DNA from: Cololabis saira
Lineage: Eukaryota; Chordata; Actinopteri; Beloniformes; Belonidae
NCBI RefSeq assembly: GCF_033807715.1
Contig: NC_084591.1
Coordinates: 28,360,590 to 28,424,589 of the forward strand
Reading direction: 5' to 3'
DNA: 64,000 nucleotides
The notes under the pieces were generated by a model. It did not search any database and was not told where the DNA came from. It saw nothing but the letters and a program-made list of their open reading frames with translations. The position numbers and the translations under genes were made by a program. This document shows, one piece after another, positions 51,998-64,000 of this stretch (position 1 is the first letter of the stretch; each line of letters starts with the position of its first letter).

Positions 51998-54829
51998 CTG
52001 TCAGTCATGAATTGTCCCCTCTGGAAGGTTTAGTGTCTCAGTGGTTCTCTAGGTGGGGCGGGGGGAGTTTCAGACACCAGCTTCCCTCTTTAGTCAAATG
52101 TCTGGTCCTGTATTCGTCGCCAAAATGACCTCTTAACTATGTTTTGTCCTCAATGTGATTGAGATGTTCTGAATCCAACCAGAACTTAAGTTGCTGTGCC
52201 TCCTTGTGGGTATAGAGAATTCACCTCAGTAATTTACCGTGCTAATCAAAAGCTGCCATACTGATTTAATGGACATTTCTTGTGTCTCTGTCACAATTTG
52301 TGATGTTATAAGCAAGGTTCACACCTTTACAATATGATAACTGTATGCACAATTATAGTTAGCTGTTATTCTGTAAGGCGCGGGAAATGTAAACTAATCA
52401 TGAACATGAACTGCATGTTTATTGCTCCGGTGCCGCACCATCTGCTGTAACTTTGGCATGTTAAGCCAAAAAAGGTTGATGTTTTGAACTAAATCTCCTC
52501 ATCTCTTACCCTAGTATCATACTGCACCTGAGGTAGAGTTTTCTCTTTTAGAAAATGACCTGATAGTATGACAGACTCACTTGTCTGGATCATAAATCTG
52601 AAGACTTTGTTTTCATCTGTGCTGTATGGGTATTCTTTTTGGGATGAAGCTGGTATTGAATGTATTTTCTTTTTATTTCGCCCAGTCAGTATTTGCTGGG
52701 AGTTTGGTAGTGTGGTTCAGTGTGTTTTCAAAGTTTTTTGGTTTTTTTCCTATGGCGGACGATGCAAGACCTGGTATTTGTTCACAGTAAATGAGTCCAG
52801 CTGCATATTAATCAACCAACTCTAAAAAGTAACTTTAGAAGCATCATGTTGCTTCCTATACTAATAATGGAAACCTGAAGAGACATTCAGAAATTTCGTT
52901 TGGAAAATAAATAGGTAAAAAAACATGATTTATTTTTTAAATTCTAATTTGTGAGTTGAATCAAGGTCTTGGAAAGAAAGAATCAAGTGTTTTTTTTTTC
53001 ATTTTTTTTTTTCATCATCTCTAGTGACAATGTCGTTGCTTTGAATTTGTGTTATACACATACCTCATCTTATACCTGGCCTGCTTAGTGTTATTTTGTT
53101 ATCAGCTGGTTTTATTAATATTTGTTCAAATCAGACATCTTTTTCATGTGGCTTGGGAACTGAGTGAGTGAGTCAGTTGTCCAGTGGCAAAAACATATCA
53201 TTGTTGTAAACCCTCCCTGAAGCCTATTTACAACTAGAGCATGATATTTGGATAAGTATGGTTAGATACTGTGGTTGCGTTATCTTGTAAACTCATTCAC
53301 TCTGTATTTGTAATACCATTATTCTATATTTATATTTTCCTACCTTATTACTTATTATTATATTATTATTTACCTTGACTTTGACTAATGTAACTTCCCT
53401 ATTTGATTTAAGAAGTGGGTGTGAATTAAACCTCTGCCTCATGGAAACAAAAGGTTGTTTGTTTTTTCTACCAGGTTCAGACAAGTCTTAAATATTCAAC
53501 TGTAAATTCTCATAACTTAATTTAAATTTAAGGCATAAAAAGGCAGAATTATTTTGTGGTAACTAGCTTTGCAGCTGAGGCGTAATTAATGAATAAATAC
53601 ACTCTTTTATTTAACGTTCCTCTCTGGTTCTTTTAGAAGATTTCAGTCAGCAGCTTTATTTGTATTCTGTTGTGATAATATTATTTCAGTAGGGAGGCAA
53701 CAATAGCCATTTTTGTCTGCCTGAATGGCGGCTTTATAAAGAATGTCAAAGGCCTACAAATGTACCAGTGTCACAGAATCCCCAAATAGTGAAGCCCTTT
53801 GCTGTCCATTTAATAAAAGTTAAACAAAAAGAAACAAAACAAAAGGTTTCAGCCCTGTTGTCTGACTCACAATATGTCTTTTCAGTCTTTCAGTGTTATC
53901 TTTTCAGAAAACTTTGAAAAGACCAATAGGAAGGGACACACCCTGAGCAAGTCATCTTTCTTATATGGAACTATTGCATAGTGGAACTAGTGCACAGTCA
54001 GTCACACACACTCACACACACCTACATGCTGTTTTCCATTCCTTACACCTACATGTGTGAAGACCAGGATCAAAAATGAATTAATCAGAGAAAATGTAGT
54101 GGCCAGAGGTGGAATCACAGGCTGTACAATTCCACCAGGCATCATTTGACTAGTAATTACCTTCACTTGTTAGTAAACCCATACTAAGGGATACGTATCC
54201 CTTAAAGATTTTTGTGGGTCAAGCCTGATTTTCAGTAAGTGAATTTTGAGCTGATTCAATAAAGAATACCGTCAGTGGATTGGTTTGTACTTCATTCGTA
54301 TCCAAATCATTTACAGATTAAGTAGAAAGGGCCTGTTCGTGATCGAATTTCACTGACTGAATTCAAAGTAGGTTTCATGGACAATTAAATTAAAAACTGT
54401 ATTTAGTTTATACCAGCGTATAGGAAAGTTCAAAGTTCAAGTTTCATGTACTTGACATGTACAGTATAGAGCTTTTAAGAATTTAAACAAATCCTGTCAG
54501 TTGACAGTAAATTAATCTCTAGCAGTTTTGAGTTCACTTTGGACTGTTTTTGGCACTTCAGCATAAATTTTGGTGCCGTCATCTTTTGCAATAGAAGGCA
54601 AGTCATGCTCTATTTTTTTTGCAGGGTCATCACATTCACGTGGGAGAGTTAGATTCAGATCAAAGTGACTGGCATGAGTTTTTCTTTATTCTTTTGCCTT
54701 TTCGTTATCTATATCTTTTTCCTACTGTGTCATTCGTGAAGTTGTCGCACTACAAGAGCTGGACAGTGTAATGTAGAGGGCCGTGTAGAAGTGCGTCTTG
54801 CTTCACGTGTGTGGCACCAAGCTAAAACT

Positions 54830-54915
54830 TCATATAAAATATAGATTTATATTATATATCAGTATTCAGGCTAAAAATATTGGCATATGAATTTCTGTCC
54901 ATATTGCCCAGCCCT
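54830..54915. mobile_element. hAT right-end fragment (related to 51390-51997)
   Basis: GAATTTCTGTCCATATTGCCCAGCCCTA-type end is preserved, and the rest is eroded. Confidence 0.5.
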
Positions 54916-56511
54916 ACACACTTCAGCCTGAAAGCTGTTGAACCACTGAGAACTCAAGTGATGGTTCCATGGGATAATAGTTAAGTTTTGTGTTTTTTGG
55001 CATTTGTATAAAAGCTAAATTTGGCTATCTTGGAATTTCCCCCCTCCCGTATTGTGCCTTGTCTGTTTGTGTTTTCGTTAGATGCCACTTTTGCTCTAAA
55101 TACTTAACCTCCATCTGCTGTTGTTGAAGGATGGTGATGGTACACTTTCCATCCAGTGTTTGGCTGCTCCTCTTCCATGTACCCAAACTTCAGTTTCTTT
55201 CCTTGTAAACATAAAGTTACATTAAAACAATGTTTTAACAAGTAATGCTTTGAGTAATAGCCTTTTTGTATGTCAACAGTATTACATTATTTAATGTTTG
55301 CCAGTACAGAAACTTTCACTTTGCTATCCTGTATGTACACATGTGTTGGTGTGACTACAGGCTTAAGCAGATATTTTGTTGTGAGCTGAGGATTTGAGAG
55401 AGTTTGAATGAACATCTCTTAAGATGGGATTTGGAAATAACATGACATCCCTCAACATAGTATATGTCTCTTGCATATTTCTCAATACATCCACTTTTAT
55501 AATGCACCTTTTTTAAATAATATATTAATAGGTATCTATTTTAAACTCAGGGTTACAACTTTTTCCAGCCTCTCTGCTTATATTATGTAAGCATCTTTGT
55601 CAGGAAGATGATCCATTTATGAGAATGTGGCTTTTCAGCAGGGTTCTGTGGCTTTGTGTTTATGAATACTGTTCCCTTGACATTCCTGTACCCTTCCTAC
55701 CACCCTTCCCAAACGTCCAGCCGCTTTTGGAACCATTGCCTCTCCGATTAACCCTCCACACTCAAGCAGCTGAAACGTTATGCATTCATTGTTATAGCCC
55801 CCCCCCCAAAAAAAAAAAACATAGACCAGATACATCTAAATACTATACTATTTTCAAGATGGGTCAGATGAAGGTGGCCCCTTCCTTAACCTCTTGTTTT
55901 TTCCTTTGTCAAGATGGGAAGAGTGCTTGTGGTTGGAGACCCTGAAGGTTGCTGGTAAGTCTTTGTGCTGAGCTTTGACAGAATAGCAACGCGGAGGGAC
56001 AGTGGTAATACAGAGTCGGACAGGATAGAAGGTCCCCTTGGGGACAGCAAGCTATTCTGAGCTTTGTGCTGTTCCCCAGCCACTATACTCTGGATGTTTT
56101 GACCCTGGTCCACGCAGCCCATGTGTTGCTGCTATTTTCTATGTATAAACACCACAGGCGTACAAAATAAACGGAAAGACAGCGAATCTCCTGTTAAGGA
56201 GAGTGTGGTTGGCTGTCAAAGCTTCCTGGCACTTAGTTTCTCTCACTGGCAGAAGACCGTGTTATTCTTCTACCTAGCCCTTTCTTTTTTTCGATGATTT
56301 TCTATTTTATATGCTTGCTGCATTTGCTTCATCTCACTCAAATAAAAGTTGAGTTTACACTTGCTGTCTGTTCTTGTGTGAGTCCTGAACCCGGAGGTAA
56401 TGTAAACAATTCCCTATTGTCCACACGCCGTAACAGCTGCAAAACGTGTCTGGTTATTTTGTCTCAATGATGCTGATGGCACAGTAGCATTTTCCATCCA
56501 TGTGTACTTGA

Positions 56512-56600
56512 TGATTATAATAATAATAATACCTTTATTTATAGAGCACTTTTCCAAAACAAGTCACAAAGTGCTTTACATGCAATTAAAAACAGGAAAC
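56512..56600. mobile_element. Retroelement tail fragment
   Basis: (ATA)n followed by CCTTTATTTATAGAGCACTT and CACAAAGTGCTTTACATG, a common reversed LINE/SINE tail in fish. Confidence 0.45.
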
Positions 56601-57438
56601 AAACATCAGTTGCATCAGTTGCAATATATTTGGAGACGCCAAACAAAAGGGACTCAAGAAGATACAGCCTTATTTTGAATTCTGTTTGTTAAACCTGAAC
56701 CTCGAGTCTACTGCTGGAAAAATCCTTAACAGATATAGAGGATGTGGTTTTGATGCTCAAACCAAAATGGAATACCATTTGATTTCATATTTATTTTTTG
56801 TTTATTAAAAAAAAAAAGTTATTAGTCCTGCTGGATCAACATCAACAATACACTTAATATAATTTCAGCTCCTTTGAATCCTTTCGTGCCTACAACTTTC
56901 ACATCTCCCACACTACATCTTCCTCATCTGACGTTTTCTTGACACTTCCAAGTTTTGAAGAGGAACATGAGGTTATTTGATTGATTCTAGACCACCAAAT
57001 AACCACTAATGCTTGGAGCTGGGTAGCCTGTGTCCCAAATGTGCGTGTGCTCTAAAGTGTTTCAGAGAAACTGCTTATATTTTGGAACAGTGCAATAGAG
57101 TCTTCCAAAAACAAATAAATCTTGATTTTTTTTTTTTTTCAAATGAATAAATGTCTTATTGGGGTTATATGCTCAGTGCATTGCAAGGCTCCTACTGCAG
57201 GAGGAATATTCCTGAATCTCCTGCGTTTCGTTACTTTAAAGAACTTATTGATTCTTTCGTCTTTTAATTACATCCAGCACATTCATATGTGAAAAGGAAA
57301 AAATAAATAAAAGCTACAACAGTGGCCGTAATTATGAGTATGTGTCTGGAATTATTTGAACCTTGATTAAAAGCTACTGTACCATAACCTAACTCCCTTC
57401 TGAAAATAGAAAAATCTCCTCCTTATGATCCTCACAAC

Positions 57439-57476
57439 TTTTTTTTTTTTTTTGTTTGTTTGTTTGTTTTTTTGTT
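57439..57476. repeat. Poly-T / (TTTG)n tract
   Basis: Fifteen T followed by TTTG units. Confidence 0.9.
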
Positions 57477-60400
57477 TTCATGTAGACTTACCGTGCTTTT
57501 AGCCCCCATTACAGAACGAAGCTCTGAAGCCATCTGGGACTCTAGATCCCTTCATGTAGAAATTAAAGCCATGTGGTTGCTTGTAATGACAGGGATAATG
57601 CCACACGCTGCATTGCAGGACATTCTTCAAGCTTAATTTTTGCAAACTGCTCTTTTATTGACCACCGTAATTACTGTAATGATAACCATAGTCAACACAT
57701 GTATAAAAGTTGTCAATTTTATTTGTTTGGTAACATCTTAAGAATGTCTTTGAAATTTCATACATGAACGTGGATGTCACGGGGTTTAGGGATACTTGAG
57801 ACTGAAACCACATGACTCAGTCACACAAATGAATGACATCCATTCAGGTTGTCTGAGAGAAACCCCTCAATGTAGCATCAGTGTTGTTGGGAAATCTTGT
57901 TTTGATTAGAAATCTTGAAATAAAATGGAAGATTAAAAAAAAAAGAAAAAGAGATCATCTTAATTATCCATCAAAAAAAACATTTGACTAATTTTGGCAC
58001 TTGAGCTCAGTGACATTTGACCAAATTGTGAGGTAGTACTTAACTTTGTGAGCTGACACTGATGGTAAAGTGCAGAGGAGACAGGCATAGTTGGGCTCTG
58101 TAGCTATAACCGAGTTAAATGAATACGCAGTCTGAAGTTGCTTGATCTGAGTGTCCTTTGGCTGACCATGCAGAATTTACTAATCTACCAGTAGTAAGTA
58201 GGACTCAACATCTGCCATCTTGTGCCTCATGCAGGAGCTATTTTGGAAATTAGAGTTTTGAGTGGAGATAAGAAAATGTTTTACACTTGGTAATCGATAC
58301 ACCTATGAATCCCTACCTAATCCCACCTAATCAATCACCTGTTATCTGGGGAATCTATTCAAAAACTGTATGACCTATAATTTGAGTGACCTTAGATGAG
58401 TCTGTTTCATACTCTAACATCATTTCAATAGAAGATTTCAAGCTGTCACAGTAAATGCATACACCTTACTGAATGCATTCAACAGCCCAGTGCTTGTGCT
58501 GTTTCCACGGCCCTATAGTTTGATTATTGCCAGACTTCTTCTAATCCCAGGCTTTCATTCTTTCTCTGCCTTTGTATAATCCTCGGATTTAAATCGGATG
58601 CCAATCAGATTAAGATTGATTTATACGCTGAAAGACGGTTGATCACGCACAAGGACAAATAGAAATTTAAAAAAAGGCATGCCATTTGTAGTAATACTTG
58701 TTAATATCTTAAATATTGTCTTGCAAATTGATTTTTTTATTTTTTTTTATTTTTTTTTTTTAAAGCAGGCAGGAATAAATTACTTTTGGGTTACAACTGA
58801 AGGAGCCTCTTAAAGGTTCCAGAGACTAATGTATGGATTTATCCATAGCATCTGAAGGGATGTGGGTCATACCCATCTGAACACTTCACCAAATGAGTAG
58901 AGGAAGTTTTGGCTGCCACACTTCTGCTTACAGCTTTGTAATTAGCTGAATGTGATTCAAAACGCTTTGCAAGCTACTTGTGGTTACAACACTGCTCCGA
59001 GAGCTTGTATACACAAGCTCTCTTTAGAGCTCTATGTCATAACAGGAAATGATGTCACCTAAGGCCCAGAGTCAGAAGTCTTCTGCATTTAGCAGCTAAA
59101 ATGTCAAAATTCAAGCTATAAGAAATTGCTTTTCAATGCACATTTAGGGTCTCATTTAGTGTCAAAGTAATTAAATTAAAGTCATCCGTCAAAACTGCTG
59201 GATTTTTACACTCCTTCAAACCGTAAATTGATTCAGTCTGGATTCATTGCTATACAGTCTTAAAAGCTAGAATCTTCTCCAGGTGTGGTATTTGTGTGAA
59301 CTTTCTCTTGCCTGTATCCGTGTTGTCACCCACTTGCCCCTCTCTGTTTCACACCCTGATCACCTCGAGGTCCAACCACCCTTTGCTGTTCAAAGTAAAT
59401 TCCATCAAACTAACTGTCAGTGCCTGCAATTCATTTGGGATGACCTCAGCTTTTGTCTGCCGGTATTTTTCTATTGAGCCACAGACATGGTGGAAGTAGA
59501 GAGTTCCTGTGAACTGTGGTTTTACTCGTGTGTTAAAAATGCTCAGTCTTTAGAATGTCAGGCATTAGTACAAACATTTCCATGTTTGGTGGAGGACGCA
59601 GTTTTCTGTTATGCTTTTTCTGCCGTTCTGACTACACATGTTGTTCAAGGAGTGGTGGGCACTGGTTTCCTTTTCTTCCTCACCCCAACACAATAGTATC
59701 AGCATTCTGGAGACACAACACAGGAAGTAAGCATCTGGCTCCTAAGGATAAAGCACAACAGAGCTTCTAAACCTCATAGACAGAAATTAAAAGCAGCACA
59801 CAATCCTCAGAGGGGATTTTTTTTTTTTTTTTCATTTCTAAATTTTACATTAATCCTAGTAGGCCTTAAAGAGAGTCACGTTTTATTTGGAATGTTATAT
59901 ATTATATAAAATATGCAGGTCATTTGTGGTCACGTGTAAAGATATTGATCTATCACGTGTAAATTGTGGGCACAACAAGAAAATAAGAAGCTGTTCAACA
60001 GGATCAATCAAAAAACACTTCGGTGTAACATTGCGAAATTTGATAGGGAAGGAAAAAAAACAGACTCAAATGTCTTTCAGCACAATTTTGCACCCCAAAT
60101 CTAATGTGTAAAAGTGTTTGGATCTAATTTTGAATGCCCTTATTCATGGATAGGGCATACATAGGGTAGCAGATAGGGAGTTACTGATTTAGGATTTGCA
60201 TTATATTCTTCTTTACACCTTTTATGCTAAATATAATGTAACTTTAAAATATAATCTTAAAAAACAAAATAATAGGCAAGTAGTTCTTTGGAAGTCTGAA
60301 GGACACTAATGTGGGGGCAGTATTTTACACCTTATTTATCAGTTCAGGAAAATTTGCAGATGCCTTTTTAAAGACCTGGATACCAAAACATGAGATGGCT

Positions 60401-62384
60401 GAGAGAGGGCAACTGATAAAAAGGAAAGCACCTAATGGCTAAGTTAGTTTGCTAGATGGTCTGCTTCTGTGACCACCTGCTGAGAGACGCAGCTGTTTTG
60501 AGGGTGAACAGCTGTTACTGAACTCTGACTAGAGGAAAAAGGCCATGCAAAATTTTGCAATAGCTACATTTATAAAATAAGTAAATGGATAAGTCATAAA
60601 TCAGCTTGATTACGCCTGAAGTAATCTGTCAATGTGTGTCTGAGGTTTCTGTGTTTTATGTGTAATTATTGAGGAAGTCACTAGTCAACACAAAGAACAA
60701 GGGCGTTTCTGGAAAAGTTAAAGTGTGGTTTGTGTAAAAATGGCAGGTGCTCTCCCCACCTGTTGCTGCTCAGTATGACAGACTTTTATACTGCCTGATG
60801 CCTCAGCTGGCTTCTTGCCATCAAGCACCATTAATGGTGTTCCCCATGGAATAACTTTTATTACGATGAACTTGCTTGTAATGTTTTTGTGTTTTTTTTT
60901 TTTTGCATTTTACTTGCACGTGACCGTGCAAAACAGAAAGATTACTGTACATTTTAGTAGTCACTGAGTTATTCTGAAGTAAATCTTGCAGGTTTTAACT
61001 TGTTGTTATTATTAATCCCCCCACTGTCTGTACAAGACTAATTCACTTTAGTGAAAGCAGAATCCATGGGGCCAAACAAGTGCAGCATTCAAAGCTGCCA
61101 CTACATAAACAAACATGTTGTTGGTGAAAGTCTGCCTATATAAGCTTTAGTTTCTTCAATTTCTTTTGTCAAAACTAGCAGAACAAGGCAACTGTGAAGT
61201 CTAGGGTGTATTTAGCTTATTAATGACTTATTAAGTCACTCATAAAATTACACTATTTTTGACTGGTCTACTATCTATTGAAAGTGCTAAATGGATGCTC
61301 ATGTTGCACTTAGTCATTGGTGAATTAGAATTAATAATTAATGATTGCAAGCAACAATGTATTAGTTCTCCACTTTGCTTTAAACAGTTAACATGTTTTC
61401 CAAACTCTTTAAATTTGAGCTTGAAAATACAATTTATTTAGCAAGTTGAGCTGCAGTTTAGGCAGGCCTCCAAGGGGATCAGAGCAGTTAAGGTTAAATC
61501 GCTAAACCTGTCACTAACCCAAATAATCTTATAATCCCCAAAATAATCAAATAATTCACCCCTTTTTCCGCTCTTAGATTTTTGGGATGGTCAAGTTGAG
61601 TGTCATAATCCTCTTGTGTGCTTCCAAATTCAGATGTATTACGTTATTGCTCTGGCCAAGTAGATTTAATGTAGAACCAGTGGAACTGAAAATACAGAGA
61701 GACTGAAAAGTTTGAGGATTCAATTCAAGTTCATGTTTGACTCAGACTGACAGTCAAGGTGCTTTCTTTCTTGAATGTAGTAGTAGTAATGGAGTAGCTG
61801 AGCTGTAGCTCATACTATTTAGAGACAAGAGAGCAAGTGGCACAAATGGCATGAGAAAAGACAAAGCCAGAGACCAAAGTGAAAGCAACAGCTCGTGGGC
61901 TCCGCCTTCTCTTTGTCATACAGAACGACCCCGGCCTGACTGTTCTGTCTTTTGTTTTTTTGCTCTCTCTGACCTGTGTGTTCTTGTCGCTTGGCGTGCT
62001 GAGAGCAGCCTCAGCGCTCATTTTGTCTGATCAGCATTTTGGAGTTATTTTTAGGATATAAGGAACACACAAACTGTACCTGGATATAAAATATGAGGTT
62101 TTTTTCACATTTTGTGAAAAATGCTGTAGCTAATGTAGAATCAAAGTGAGAACCCCACTGAAACCGTCCTAAATGTATTTTAAATAACGGCAAAGGGGGA
62201 GATTGTAGTTTATAAAAGATGGAAAGGCTGCATTACAATAACTCTGCTTTAAGCTATATCGTTTGTTTTATTTGTTTTGTGACATGACTGATTTTATCAT
62301 CTCAGCTGATAGCTGTTTTCTGGACTGCAATTATATCATTACTGCAGAGGAAATAAGAATAATTCCAACCAGTCTAAGGCTATG

Positions 62385-62910
62385 TTCACATTGCAGTTCT
62401 TAATGCTCACATCAGATTTTTTTTATTTTATTTATTTCAATACATGGTCATTCACATTACCATTTTAATGTGACCTTAATCAAAATCAAGTGTGAACGGT
62501 ACGACACGCATGTGCAGAGGAAAACACAACGTCACATAGTGTATGGTGTTTACAGAAGTAAATATGGATGCTTCACGTCGTGACGTCGTCAATGTGTAGC
62601 AGTTTGGAAGTACTAGCACAGTCGGACCTAACAAACTTAACTGATGAAGGAAAAAAGGAGACTGAGAAAAAGGAGAGCACAAATGTTAACAATGGCAAAC
62701 AATGGCTGCTACCTTTGTACAGAGGTATGTGTGGATGCAGAGTTGGAACCAGGAGGGGTGGGATCGGGACGTGAAGGTCTTTCACTGACACTGAGTTCAT
62801 CCATAATGTCGAGGAAGACTTAATATATCAGTCAGCACCTCTCCTCTAGACTTTGAAGACAAAACACTCATCTCCTGTGACGTCAAAGTCAGATGAAATG
62901 CGACATGAAC
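62385..62910. mobile_element. Possible DNA transposon remnant (GGCTATGTTCACATTGCAG type)
   Basis: GGCTATGTTCACATTGCAGT at the left and AATGCGACATGAACG toward the right resemble ends of a known fish repeat. Boundaries and inverted ends are not confirmed. Confidence 0.3.
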
Positions 62911-63001
62911 GTTTTGACTGCAGTTACTTCGCTTCAGTGATGTAAAAGTAGTCGGATTTGAGAAATAATTTATTTTTCTCTTGTGACCTTTTTTTTTCTA
63001 G

Positions 63002-63075
63002 ATTTTAAAATGAAGAAGGATATAGACACACTGATAGCAGAGGAGCGGGCTGAAATCATCTCTAAATATGACAAG
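63002..63075 (+). CDS. usp6nl: usp6nl exon with start codon (63010)
   Basis: Acceptor tttttttctag, eight leader bases, then ATG and 22 codons; donor gtaagt at 63076. The ATG aligns with the mammalian start. Confidence 0.8.
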
Positions 63076-63976
63076 GTAAGTTTATCTAACTGTGATGCCC
63101 CTTCAACCTTGTCTTTGATTTGAAGATTTTATTTCGAACATGCAAAAAGTGTCCAAAAAAGTAAAAAAACCGAATACATATAGATAGAAGACACAAATAA
63201 AAAACATAGTTAAAAACAACAAAATGAACATTTACCAATGTGTTGAAAACCAAGTGCAAGAGGTTGGTCTTAAGGGCAGATTTCACAAAGGCCAATGAAG
63301 ATGGCTGTCTAATGTTCAACGGCAACGTATTCCACAATTTGAGAGCCCCTGAGCTTCCACTGTATCCTCAAAACATCCAGAAGCAGCTGCTCAGCTTATC
63401 TGAGCAACCTGGAAGTGGAGTGCAGGTGCAGAAGCTCAAGGGTATGGTGGGGAAAGACCATTTAAAGATTTAAAGACAAATGGACAGGTTGCCAGGTTAA
63501 AACAGGAGTAATGCGCTCTCGTCCGTGTTCCAGTTAAAAGACATGTGGCTCCAGCTGAAGATTTAACAAGGATCAGGGTTACAAAAACATGAAAACAAAC
63601 TGGTACGGATGGAATGCAATCCAGTTCTTATCAACTTAACTTTGGCTGCTCTTTGTTAAATAGACCTCAACCTTTCAAACTGAATGTGCTGATGCTCAGA
63701 TTTTGGAGACGTAAGCAGAGTACCTATCGAAATGTTTTCAATGTTGACAATGTCTGGATGTTTCAGGGGAGGCAAGAAGGTGTCAAAATTGACCCGTGGG
63801 AAGATGCTGACTACACTATCTATAAAGTCACTGACCGCTTCGGCTTCCTTCAGTAAGTCAATCGGAAATACTATTACTGCAAAACAAGTGCTTGTGTCAT
63901 TGAAACATGATGTGTATTTATGTGCTTCTGTTCCAGTGAGAAAGAGCTGCCAACACCCACTGCACTGGAAGAGAAG
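63010..63976 (+). CDS. usp6nl: USP6 N-terminal-like protein (RN-tre), TBC-domain Rab GTPase-activating protein, 5' end
   Basis: Three exons (63010-63075 from the ATG, 63767-63852, 63937-63976) join in frame. They give [20 protein letters not shown], then [19 protein letters not shown], then [18 protein letters not shown] and LEEK. This matches the N-terminal segment just before the TBC domain of USP6NL, whose mammalian start is of the same length and pattern (ERAEI-KYDRGREG...PWEDADY). USP6NL is an EPS8-associated GAP for Rab5-type GTPases acting in endocytic receptor trafficking. The TBC domain itself lies beyond the window. USP6 and TBC1D3 (hominoid relatives) lack the PWEDADY stretch, so USP6NL or a close fish paralogue is preferred. 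The frame is open with donors gtaagt, gtaagt and gtgagg. Confidence 0.85.
63115..63640 (-). mobile_element. LINE 3'-end fragment in a usp6nl intron
   Basis: The minus-strand frame reads [20 protein letters not shown] and [11 protein letters not shown], the usual end of LINE ORF2 (WN-LP--IR-...-FK-ALKT-L). It continues into a 3' tail around 63130. The part right of 63380 is less certain. Confidence 0.6.
63767..63852 (+). CDS. usp6nl: usp6nl exon ([16 protein letters not shown])
   Basis: Acceptor ggatgtttcag and donor gtaagt; 28 codons plus 2 bases. Confidence 0.88.
63937..63976 (+). CDS. usp6nl: usp6nl exon ([14 protein letters not shown])
   Basis: Acceptor ctgttccag and donor gtgagg; 40 nt completing the split His codon. 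Confidence 0.85.
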
Positions 63977-64000
63977 GTGAGGCCTTTTTTTTTTTTTTTT

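Larger units (their letters stand above)
51998..63001 (+). other. usp6nl: Probable usp6nl intron 1
   Basis: About 11 kb without a recognisable exon. Holds a hAT right-end fragment (54830-54915), a LINE-tail-like piece (56512-56600), poly-T/(TTTG)n at 57439-57476 and a possible DNA repeat at 62385-62910. The remainder is unremarkable AT-rich sequence. Confidence 0.45.

Noticed and set aside
58029..58038. let-7-like seed TGAGGTAGTA
   Set aside because: The following bases do not match let-7 and I find no complementary arm for a precursor hairpin.
58999..59022. 24-bp near-perfect palindrome GAGAGCTTGTATACACAAGCTC...
   Set aside because: Isolated, without flanking element ends or neighbouring features; could be chance.

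Overview
This is vertebrate nuclear DNA, almost certainly from a teleost fish. The genes are split into short exons with GT-AG introns. Repeats fill the non-coding DNA: long TA, TG and AAAT arrays, Tc1/mariner and hAT transposons, L2-type non-LTR retrotransposons and fish-type MITEs. I see no prokaryotic, organellar or viral gene.

Three protein-coding genes can be read. (1) On the + strand, positions 2056-9183 hold the last six coding exons of a family-31 glycoside-hydrolase-like protein of the MYORG / SITS-binding-protein group. Its 5' half lies before the window. Both expected catalytic acids look substituted, so it may be a pseudo-glycosidase. (2) On the - strand, positions 18636-33504 hold a complete carnitine palmitoyltransferase 1A (cpt1a) coding sequence: 18 exons giving 773 codons, with a GC-rich non-coding first exon near 37.7-37.9 kb. 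(3) On the + strand, exons at 63010-63075, 63767-63852 and 63937-63976 are the 5' coding end of usp6nl (RN-tre, a TBC-domain Rab GAP). Its probable CpG-rich first exon is near 50.2-50.5 kb, and the gene runs off the right edge. The first two genes converge. cpt1a and usp6nl are divergent, separated by about 12 kb made largely of transposon debris.

The best candidate for something unusual is in cpt1a. Exon 9 is present twice in tandem (27889-27976 and 27363-27447). Both copies are intact, have splice sites and share the same phase, but they differ in sequence. They encode 20 identical residues over 28 aligned positions, and one is a codon shorter. Using exactly one copy gives a 773- or 772-residue enzyme; using both or neither breaks the frame. 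This is the layout of mutually exclusive exons in the enzyme that controls mitochondrial fatty-acid oxidation.

The rest is transposon archaeology: a hAT MITE with a perfect 8-bp target duplication nested inside a Tc1 element (41.35-43.67 kb); a second hAT MITE with a perfect duplication in cpt1a intron 1; CpG-rich palindromic MITEs close to both the cpt1a and usp6nl promoters; a mosaic hAT element with its right end repeated three times, inside a 14-bp direct repeat (48.5-50.15 kb); a decayed L2 LINE in the cpt1a intron after exon 9; and a hammerhead-ribozyme-like motif at 5.34 kb. Splice boundaries were read by eye from frame, consensus and family alignment from memory; no transcript evidence was available.
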